Below are positions 55,840 through 64,000 of a stretch of DNA of 64,000 bases, in pieces (position 1 is the first letter of the stretch; every line of letters starts with the position of its first letter). The notes beneath the pieces are model-generated. The model did no database searches. It saw nothing but the letters and a program-made list of their open reading frames with translations, and was not told the DNA's origin. The stretch is from Lepidurus packardi (Eukaryota; Arthropoda; Branchiopoda; Notostraca; Triopsidae): positions 6,076,001 through 6,140,000 of the forward strand of contig JAKZAN010000005.1 in NCBI GenBank assembly GCA_023053545.1, in the 5' to 3' direction. The translations under genes and the position numbers were made by a program.

Positions 55840-58800
55840 TTTATTATATATTACATTAGCCTATTATATTCATCTCGTCTATTATATTTTCTTCATTCGC
55901 ACTTTCAGCAATAAAAAAAAATTATGTCGTACTACTCAAAGATTAAATTAATATGACCAGAACTCCTTTTTTTCTTATTTTTAATACGAAGTTAGGAATG
56001 CAACGAATTTACCCCCATAAGATAAGCCGGTAAGAGTTTTGTAGAGTTTCTCTTCAGAAAACATGTCCGGTAAGAGTAAAAGAACAGCGTGCAATGCACT
56101 CTGTAAGTTTTTTTTTAACGCGGTTCGTAAATCCGCCGTCCACGGAGACTGAAGAACTAATACAGGTTTATGTAAACGACCACTCGTGTATAACCAGTCC
56201 CAGTCTAACAAGTCGGCCACCAGCGCTGACCTCGTTATAACCCCATATTTGATTAACTAAAGCACGAACGGGAAGAAAATCAAAATTTATTTTAATTTTT
56301 ATATTTCTTTAACGTACGCCACCATCGACTGGGATGAGAGTGTTGAAGTAAACTCTAGCTCCCCAACTCGTCTGCAATCGAGCTACGGACTTAGGACCCA
56401 TACACCGTAAAGGAAGCGGATAATGGCGTCCATTACGCTTCAAATTATCGTGATGGAAAGATTCCGCATCTTCCACAACCAGCATCAAATCCACTACCTT
56501 TCCCTAGTGCAACACATAAAAAAGGCTATGATTAATAATAATAACAATATTGCATGGCATTATACGTAAAGTGTTCATCCTACGAACTAGAAAAATCGGA
56601 AAGCTTATAGTCGGTCTATTATTTTCATCTTAAAGGAAAATCCCAAACGAAAGTGTAACACTTGCGCAAAATAAGCCCACGGCACTTTACGACATAAAAG
56701 TAATACGTAACATCGAACAAGTTGCAACGACAGGGAAACAGCTTCACAAGCTGAACTAGTCCTTCGACACCAGTCTCTCGTGCGATCATACGGAATTGGA
56801 ATTTTTGGCACACGAATTCTTCGAACTGGTTAAGAAAAATACACGGAAGGGACCGAAAGTAACCTGCAAACAGTAAAACTTCGGCAACACATAAACTTAT
56901 TAGGTAAATTGCACACAGGCTTTCAAACACGGAAATAAACAACGTAGTACACATTTTCTATGTTGCAGATGGATTAAAAAAAACGAATCAGCAAAGGGCA
57001 TTGTGGCTGCGCATAAGCCTACACCAGCCTGGAAAGGCTTGAAAAAACATGAAAATATTTTTCCGTCTTAAATGGAAAAGATAATATGCGTGCATGTATA
57101 ATCATTCAACTTTTGAGAAAGTAAAGGTGTAGAAATTGGAAAGCCAGACCCCCAAGGCTTTGAGTCAAGGCCGCACATCTTGCGAGACTACATAATTATG
57201 CATCGAAACGGCACCTCTGGATTCTGCGCCAGCCAGGCAACTTGGAAATGAAAAGAAAAACAAAATTGACAAAGAAATAGGATAAAAAAGTTGCGGGGGT
57301 TCCAATTCACGCAACGTCCTGTTAAGTGTCTCCTAGGATATAAAACGTGAACTGGCCTGCCCTGGCGCACTCCAGGAAAAGCAGTCCCAGGTAAACACAA
57401 AGGTTTTCAAATTTTCCTTTCATCCCCCAAATGAAAGTCAATTTTATTATATCGGAATTTCAGGCATACCAGTGTATACGCTAAAGGGCCTTTAACCCTT
57501 TAGCGTATACACTGGTATACGCTAAGTAGCACTGCCTTGACCCATTTCTAAATTGTTTCCTTATTTTACTGTATTCAGTTATTATAGGAAACGCAGATGG
57601 TGTGTGCAATAAACACTTCTAATCTAGTTACGAAAACAAACAAGATGAATTTCAAGGAATTTATTAAGTAAATCTTTCAATTGGTATCCGGAATATTATA
57701 ACGTTCATACAAGGCTCGTACGGGTAGGCATTCTAACTCGGCTACTCGCCCCAAAACTATCTGCGCTGCATCTTTAATCTCATTATAGTCATGCAAAGCT
57801 AGAATAAATTGCTGCAAATCTGCCACCTGGAAGCCTTCATGGGTTAATTCTGCAATTTGCCTATCCAATTCTGTTTCTTGAACTTGTAATTGGATAAAGT
57901 CTCTTTCCGAATAGGATTCCAACTTCACTTTCTTGTGTAATCTGCTTGGTGAACGTGAAGTCAGTGATGCTCCAGAAGGACTTTTAAATCCCCCTTGCCA
58001 CCTTTTTGGGGTAACTGAAGTAGATTGGTCCATTTTCTTAACTTCAGGTGTGGCAGGTGAAGTAGAGGTCACGGCAGACAAATTTGCTGTAGATTCAAGT
58101 CTTAGGGGGGACTTGAAAGGTCGCCTGATGCGTGGAATTGAAGGTAATTGTTGACCTTCACCTCGACTAGCAGAAGGCGATGTCATCTTATTTTTAACTT
58201 CACATTAAACAAAAGGTCGCAGTTTCTCCAGGGATGAGGATGAATGGTCAATCTTGGCCTTGCTTACGCTAGTTTTACCTGGAATAGAAACAGAATGCAT
58301 AAGCAAGGTCAAGATCAATTTGCTTTACCTATTACCTTCATCGTTGTCTTAATTTGAAATGTGGCTAACAAAATTTAGTGCGAAACTCAAAGGGAAAAGC
58401 AGGTCTATTGGCCTATTTTAATGAAACAAAAGATTTTTTAACCCTGATGAAAACGGGCAAACGAGATCAAGGTATCGTTACTAAAAAAAACGAACAGATC
58501 ATCGATAAGTTGAATATGGAAGTTGTTTCCTGGTCAAACTTCACGCCTCAACTAGCGTGTTTTTAGAATGGGGAAAGGCTTGCTGAGGTAACAAATGACA
58601 GCTGGGTTCTAGAAGACCCCTTTTTCTTAACACTCCCTCACGTTACATTGTATTCCATAGAAAGCAGATTTGAAAACATAAATAGATTTGAAAAGGCCTC
58701 TTATTAAAAACACGTTTTATACCTAAAGTGAACGAACAGCTTTCTATGCAAGACTCCAACCAAAAACTGAATCTTACAAAGCTATCAACGTGTCCAATCA

Positions 58801-59108
58801 CACCAATGCTAAAAACGTGTAGCAAGAAAACATGACAAGTTGAGTTTCACGACCTCAACTCGGAAGCAATGAATACTAGCACACACCTCAAAAAAAGGAA
58901 ATCACTTCTTTTGATTCTAGAAGTTAGTAGTTACCTGTAACGAGGAGCCTTGCTGCTGAAAGACGCCCGAGCCATAGGCAAATGCAAAGCTCAAATTAGG
59001 TGGGAATAATGACAAGTATTTTCCGTAAACGTGAGATTCTGGGTTATTATAAGTATTCACGTTTCGTCGACCAATGCTTATAACACCGCTAAGTTTCCTT
59101 AGAATCAT
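54966..59108 (-). CDS. TAMM41: TAMM41, mitochondrial phosphatidate cytidylyltransferase
   Basis: Six coding exons (59108-58935, 56503-56318, 56256-56013, 55604-55396, 55293-55188, 55129-54966) splice in frame to 360 aa. The N-terminus is basic and Ser/Asn-rich, as expected for mitochondrial import. Recognisable blocks are FAYGSGVF (nucleotidyltransferase-type glycine motif), [20 protein letters not shown] (active-site Asp region; human DFVFTVDDPVAWHSKNLKKN), [21 protein letters not shown] and GEDKHKV. The C-terminal [17 protein letters not shown] matches human STKGIFTAGKS. The enzyme makes CDP-diacylglycerol from phosphatidic acid and CTP at the inner mitochondrial membrane for cardiolipin synthesis. 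Intron 1 is 2.4 kb and contains SWI5. The gene is divergent from the HSD17B12-like gene. Confidence 0.94.
55743..55839. repeat. Compound microsatellite (AT)12(AG)17(ATAG)10
   Basis: Three dinucleotide/tetranucleotide runs in direct succession inside TAMM41 intron 3. Confidence 0.95.
57339..57345 (+). promoter_or_regulatory. TATA box of a possible small RNA gene
   Basis: GGATATAAAACG lies on the plus strand, antisense to TAMM41 and SWI5. It is placed about 28 nt before a likely start and about 50 nt before a CAG|GTAAAC donor. Confidence 0.45.
57370..57630 (+). ncRNA. Candidate spliced hairpin RNA transcript, antisense in TAMM41 intron 1
   Basis: Signals are in order: TATA at 57339, a short exon to 57390 (CCCAG|GTAAAC), an acceptor ATTTCAG ending at 57463, a hairpin starting exactly at the next base, and AATAAA at 57608-57613. 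The region has no ORF of note. The architecture (TATA, tiny first exon, roughly 70-nt intron) mirrors the small secretory genes of the left-hand cluster. It could be a small-RNA precursor, a chance alignment of weak signals, or the end of an unseen element. It converges on the SWI5 3' end. Confidence 0.35.
57464..57520. repeat. 57-nt hairpin, 25-bp arms
   Basis: The left arm (begins GCATACCAGTGTATACGCTA) and right arm pair along 25 bp with one G-T-type exception, around a 7-nt loop. The size is within the range of animal pre-miRNAs, but the pairing is more perfect than usual. A further GTATACGCTA copy overlaps the right end. Confidence 0.9.
57677..58186 (-). CDS. SWI5: SWI5, recombination mediator, nested in TAMM41 intron
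   Basis: A single-exon 169-aa gene. Residues 1-95 are Ser/Pro/Lys-rich and disordered, with KSP repeats ([17 protein letters not shown]). The C-terminal coiled-coil domain (about 100-165) has the Swi5 pattern [30 protein letters not shown] and LYERYNIP (human LHEYNEIKDTGQMLLGKLA). With SFR1, Swi5 stabilises RAD51 filaments in homologous recombination. It lies wholly inside TAMM41 intron 1 (56504-58934) on the same strand, so TAMM41 pre-mRNA must be spliced across it. An AATAAA lies at plus-strand 57660-57665, about 12 nt past the stop. Confidence 0.9.
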   Translation of the reverse strand: MTSPSASRGEGQQLPSIPRIRRPFKSPLRLESTANLSAVTSTSPATPEVKKMDQSTSVTPKRWQGGFKSPSGASLTSRSPSRLHKKVKLESYSERDFIQLQVQETELDRQIAELTHEGFQVADLQQFILALHDYNEIKDAAQIVLGRVAELECLPVRALYERYNIPDTN

Positions 59109-59984
59109 TTCCTGCAGCCACCCACAATACCAAACGTCAACATTAGCTGTTTACATGAGTTGCCTAGCAACAGAACGGTTCCTGCGAAAACCCCAAGCTA
59201 AGCTCGACATTTGGTTTGAACGGAACCGTGGAACTATTTTAATGTCTCTATCTTTCCTGCATTACTGACTCGTATGACATAATTTCTTTATAAAGACTAT
59301 TGCACAATGCACCTCCCAACACATAATTTTAATACAGAATGCTTGGAACAATGCTCGGGATACGATCCAGAATAGAAATTAATTACTGAACGGACATATG
59401 TTGCAAAAAAACGACCGTCATGGCGGAGTTCACTATACATGCGGGGCAGGTCCCACTCTTTTTATCACCTTTCTCCTTTCTACTCCTTGATAATCCTTCT
59501 TTACCCGCTCGTCATCCGTTTCCAAGGCTTCGAAATTTCATCCCTCCTGTTTCCTATTCAAGCATTCTTCGGCCCAAGCCTTCGGCAAATGCTATAACGC
59601 TAGAGCTCTGGCATCTCCAGTCTGGCGAGCTCCGGACTGCCCTCCAACTAGTACTTGTAACAGTCCCCTACCCTCCCCCCTCTTACCTGCTGTGCCATTG
59701 AGCCGAAACCGAAGCCATAAAGGCAAGACTTGTGAGTATCGTTTCGAGCAGTTGTTCGACTATCGTGACCCATTCAACAGGTGAGGCAGTACTTGAAAGG
59801 ACCCACATCCTGGGGACGGGCTGCTGTGTGCAAGAAAACGCACGTGTAAATTTTGTGTGCTCCACAGATTAACCTAGCTCCAATAATCCTAAACTGCTGG
59901 CTTTTTCATCGTCGACGCTGGGATACGTGTGCATTTTCTGAAAACATTAGTTTATAACAATCGGCGGACTTATACCGACAAATT
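59109..59984. other. Divergent TAMM41/HSD17B12-like spacer
   Basis: About 0.88 kb between two divergent starts. A plus ORF at 59420-59701 has a fair start context but no recognisable product, so I do not call it. Confidence 0.4.
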
Positions 59985-62496
59985 ATGGCGTTTCCGTTCT
60001 CATTACTGGAAGTTGTGGGGTTGTTGGCTACGGTTGTCTCGTCATACTTATTTTTCCGATTTCTCTGGCGGTTTGTTTATTCATCGTGGATCGGCAAATC
60101 CCTGGGTCACACTCTTGACGTCACCAAATTAGGACAATGGGCAGGTAAAGCAAACTCCTTTCCAAATTTTCCCCACTTGTGTTTACAAATTCTTGAGATT
60201 AAGGGATTTAAAATTTCCTTTTCCTTTTTTAAAAATAATATAAGAAAACGGAAACCAAGGAATAACGGCAATAGTTTATCTAGGATTTTTAGGCAAATCG
60301 CGGGGTGACCAAGAGTTTTCGAATTTTTGTTTTGTTTTTTTTTTTCCTTGTAAAGAAAAGGTCTGATGACTCTGCTGATCTTCCAAGCGGGACCAAATTG
60401 CAATAAAAAATAAATAAATGCTTCTATGGTGCAATGGAACATAGAAGTGAAATCTTGCATCTGTTGTGCAAGAGCCTGTACGCTATGTAAAGAATGTAGT
60501 CAGTCATAAAATTCCTACCTGGTTGCCTTTCCTTCTTTTCTTTTAAGAAGAGCGTAGAGCTCTTAACGGGAGAAAAGGAAACGGGACACGGTGAGAGTCA
60601 ATTCAGTCTTCTATGCCCGGCTGATTATTAAGGCACCCTCTCATCTAACTCACACATGTCCTCCATTTCAGTAATAAAGGCTCGCACACCTTGCTTTGTC
60701 ATGCGTTTCTTACTCACCAAAGAAAATACCGTACACTTGCGTTGTTAACTATATTTGAAGAAAGTGCTACCCGGCGGTTTGTTAGCCAGACTTGAAATAT
60801 TTGAACACATAGTCTGGTACTACTGACGTCGTACATAATTATTAATACGATCCGCTTTTGACGCAAATTATAATCGTCTTCCTGTTTCGAACATCCTTGC
60901 AAGTCAAGCAACAAAAGATATTCAGTATGTATTCAACTTACAAACAACATTTCCGTTTCGTTATCAATTATAGTCGTAACAGGCGCTACGGATGGAATTG
61001 GCCGAGCGTATGCTGAAGAATTAGCTTCAAGAGGTTTAGATGTGGCACTCATTAGCCGTTCTCCTTACAAGCTCCAAACCGTGGCTAAAGAAATTGGTAA
61101 GTCGAAACCCCACAAAACTACTTGCTAATAATTCGAACGGCAAACTTAAACCCTAACCAAAACCACAAATACTACGTTATCGCCTCTAACCGTATCAATG
61201 GTCTACATGCATGCTGTATAGCTTAACCTAGAACATTTTTCTCGAGTAACAAGAGTCGCAAAACTTTCGAACTTGTTCTCTTGACGCCGCTACCGTGAAG
61301 AAAAACCTTCTTAAAAATAAAAACAAATATGTTTTTGACTAAACATTTTTCACTAAACTTTGTATGATTTTGAAACATGAAAAATAAATATGCCAAATTA
61401 ACCATCTGTATAGTAATTTTCCTATTTATTTTTTTTTCTAGAATCTCAATATAAAGTCCGTACAAAAATAATTGACGTGGATTTCACACGATCAGACATA
61501 TACGACCGCATTGCAGAAGAACTCCGTGGTTTGGAAATTGGGGTACTAGTTAACAACGTGGGCATGTCTTACTCCTATCCTGAATATTTGTGCCAGGTAA
61601 CGTCAGTCCGTAATTGCCTTTCTTTAACTGAGCTCACCCAAACAACAGTATCTCTGTCAAGGCTATTTAGAAAAGGTCCCGTACACAATCCCGTCTCTTT
61701 AAGCCTATAAGAAAGCTAGCGGCGCAGTCGGTTACGGACACGGAGAAAGCGGGTGTCCTTGTCAGAAACCGCTTCTCTGTCTGCATTTAAAATGCCATTC
61801 TAATGGGGAAAATTAACCTAACTCTTACCTTCTACTCCATGCAATCAAAATAGCGCTTACGGGAAACTTAATTTACTTTTTACTTTCACGTGAAACTATT
61901 TAGAAGCAAGTTTATCGTTTCCTGGGAAAAGTGTCGTAGGGAAAATAACCAAATTGCCATAGCCTTTCTATTATAATCACGGTCAGAATGTATGATACGC
62001 TTCTTGGAAAGCAGTATTAAAAAAAATGAGCAAACGTTACTTCCGTTTACGAGAATTTAAACTACGTATACATTGAAAAAAAAAACAACCACAGTTCTTT
62101 AATTTCTTGGAAGTTACTGTTGAAAAAGGCTCCCAAAAGTGTGCGGAAAAATCACGTAATTTCCCTTCGAATTTCCCCACGATTGTCTTACTTTCTTGTC
62201 TGGGAATTGATTGTTAAAAAAAGAAGGGAAGAAGAACTTTGGCGAGAAACCGGTCTGAGGTCAAAGGCCCAAGACGATTCCGCTGTGCCACTTTTCTCTT
62301 TAAAACTTGCAACTTTTCCAAGTTTAACAAAACACGCACCGAAAAGTGCGTTGTCCTACCGTCTTCGGACCGCTGCCCAACAAGAACGGGGTCTGAACGC
62401 ACGCTAAAGAGTTTCCGTCTGACCTACAAACAAACCTGAAACTTTCCGTTGCATAGTCATCAGTTCGAGAACCTGCTTTTTCGTCCACTCTGTTTC

Positions 62497-62536
<40 letters not shown>

Positions 62537-63402
62537 TGGTTCGGTTTCTCATTTCTTCCTTTTCTACTTTGGATTTTCTTCACTTTTATGACAGGTTCCG
62601 GAAGCCGTGAATTTTGCGACGTCGTTGATCAATTGCAATGTAACATCCGTAACACGGATGACGTTGCTCGTCTTGCCACAAATGACTGAACGTCGCAAGG
62701 GCTTAATTCTCAATATCGCCTCTGCCTCGGCAGTACTGCCCACACCGCTCATGACCATGTATTCTTCTACCAAAGCTTTCGTTCTCAAGTTCTCGCAAGA
62801 CCTCAACCTGGAATGCCGAAGTCTAGGAATTGCCGTTCAATGCGTTCTACCCGGCTTCGTGGCTACCAATATGAGTCGCATCCGTAAGCCACGCCTTGAT
62901 GCGCCGGTACCTCGCGATTTCGTACGCGGACAAATGCAAACCTTGGGTCTGGAAGTCGACTCTCCTGGGTACTGGGTCCACAAGCTTCAGGTAACTTGCA
63001 CTATGCAAATTCCTTTATATAAAAGCCTTTCCTTCATACAAAAATCTAAAAAATCCCAAACCCCTTAAACGCTGCACTAGCGATCTAAATTGTCGCATAT
63101 TTTCCAGCCTTATAATCTAACAACTGCCAATTGTAGCTTTTCTAGCAATTAACTTTCTTCTGAATCTGTCGCTTACTTGAGTAGATCTTAGTTAGTAGAG
63201 CCTGAAAAGTGAATTGGGGGTTTCAAACTTTTTGGTATGGCTTGTATAGCTAAGCTGGTACCAATTCCTGGGCACCATAAGCGAGTCAATGGTGGAAGAA
63301 GTCACCTGGAAGAATCTGTCCACCACGAGGGCAAGAGCCCTCCGGCGAATGGCGTTATCGAAGGAACAAGAACAATCTGATGATCCCAAGAAAATTTCCT
63401 AA
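59985..63402 (+). CDS. HSD17B12: HSD17B12-like very-long-chain 3-oxoacyl-CoA reductase
   Basis: Five coding exons (59985-60144, 60974-61096, 61442-61596, 62595-62990, 63250-63402) splice in frame to 328 aa (human HSD17B12 312). An N-terminal membrane anchor (about residues 5-30) precedes the Rossmann motif TGATDGIG (56-63), NNVGMSY, the catalytic Ser in NIASASA (about 189) and Y202-x3-K206 (YSSTKAF). The C-terminus is Arg/Lys-rich and ends in PKKIS, so a dilysine-type ER retention role is possible. The family reduces 3-ketoacyl-CoA in ER fatty-acid elongation and in some members acts on steroids. HSDL1 is a paralogue with a changed active site, but here the Tyr and Lys are intact. The last exon was placed by splice sites and in-frame closure. 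Confidence 0.9.
62502..62533. repeat. 32-nt poly(A) run in HSD17B12-like intron 4
   Basis: Uninterrupted A run about 60 nt upstream of the exon-4 acceptor; possibly an old retroposon tail. Confidence 0.9.
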
Positions 63403-64000
63403 AATTGTGGGAATTCTTTTCATTGTATTGGATCGGATTTGATCAGGGTCCATTATCAAAATTTCCTCTAGATCCCCTTTTAGTGGTCCCTTATTTTTTT
63501 TGCTTACCCTACCTCGTTACCAAGCTCGTTACCTTTGCAAGTTCAAAAGATATATAAATGTGGCCAAGTAATTCCATCCCATTTTTTTGCATGTTTTTTT
63601 TTAAATACTTAGTTTCTTTGTTTTTCACTTAATGACCGTGTAAACGGGATTTAAGTTTTTTGGTTTGTGGGTTGAATTCGCTCAAGTCACATGCAAGGGC
63701 TTATTTTTTCCATCCTTTCATGAAAAAAGGCATTTATGTCAATACCTTAAAATTGGCTGTACAAGTCCCAACTCCCCTAAAATCACTGACAAGTGAGTTA
63801 AATCCTAAACAAATCCCTTAGAAACAAATTTACGTATGTACTACAACAATAAAATTATTTTCATGAAAATCTCTTCTAAACCCCTAATTAAACTTGAAAA
63901 CCCCTAATTAAACTTGAAAACCTCACTAAACCCTTTAAAAATCTCACGCTTCTTTAGCTAAAGAATATTAATTAAGTAAAAAATATCATACTGCCATGCT
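63403..64000. other. 3' flank of the HSD17B12-like gene
   Basis: No gene seen. Two tandem copies of a 20-bp unit (CCCCTAATTAAACTTGAAAA) lie at about 63880-63920. Confidence 0.5.

Noticed and set aside
56605..56954. Two overlapping minus ORFs (109 and 68 aa) that could be joined by a 38-nt intron
   Set aside because: The intron would be shorter than any other here and neither product resembles a known protein; they lie in TAMM41 intron 1.
59420..59701. 93-aa plus ORF with good start context
   Set aside because: No recognisable domain or signal peptide; lies in a divergent promoter spacer.
1..64000. CRISPR arrays, operons, prokaryotic RBS or tRNA/rRNA genes
   Set aside because: The window is spliced eukaryotic DNA. 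The tandem repeats seen are micro- or minisatellites without unique spacers, and I found no cloverleaf or rRNA-like segment.

Overview
The window is nuclear DNA of an animal, most likely an arthropod and plausibly a crustacean such as a water flea. That assignment is inferred from protein resemblances recalled from memory, not from a search. The DNA is AT-rich, most introns are only about 50-70 nt with GT/AG borders, and UTRs and long introns are rich in homopolymers and small repeats. I rebuilt the multi-exon genes by hand. Each coding sequence closes in frame across all its junctions, which is the main evidence for the models.

Region 1 (1-12 kb) is a cluster of small secretory-pathway genes. 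Three encode single-pass membrane proteins with a shared layout: membrane helix, basic cluster, C-terminal helix. Three encode secreted four-cysteine proteins that share a phase-2 intron position. One encodes a secreted protein rich in N-glycosylation sites. The three membrane-protein genes have a TATA box and a short non-coding first exon. A cluster of AGGTCA half-sites lies between two divergent members. A TIR-bounded repeat of about 0.73 kb sits inside the cluster.

Region 2 (12-24 kb) holds conserved single-copy-type genes: Spindly (with a C-terminal CTQQ prenylation box), NUPR1, a DUF4200/CFAP100-like coiled-coil protein, a ZIP zinc transporter and the deubiquitinase OTUD5. Region 3 (24-38 kb) is a class II DYRK kinase whose catalytic domain is split by a 10.2 kb, repeat-rich intron. 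Region 4 (39.9-43.3 kb) is STRIP, the striatin-interacting STRIPAK subunit, in 16 coding exons.

Region 5 (44-48 kb) is a transposon-rich gap with a frameshifted jockey-like LINE, a decayed pogo/Tigger end, and C/A and TAA runs. Region 6 (48.5-54.7 kb) is the most interesting gene: a 1555-aa NLR-type protein (NACHT plus LRR) whose N-terminus carries two or three VxIG motifs resembling invertebrate cryptic RHIM amyloid motifs. Region 7 (55-63.4 kb) has TAMM41 (mitochondrial CDP-DAG synthase) with SWI5 nested in its first intron. A possible small antisense RNA gene, whose second exon would begin with a near-perfect 25-bp hairpin, lies in the same intron. A divergent HSD17B12-like 3-ketoacyl-CoA reductase ends the coding content.

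The genes are ordinary eukaryotic units rather than operons. The local themes are small secreted/membrane proteins on the left, signalling and cell-division genes in the middle, and a candidate innate immune receptor next to mobile DNA on the right.
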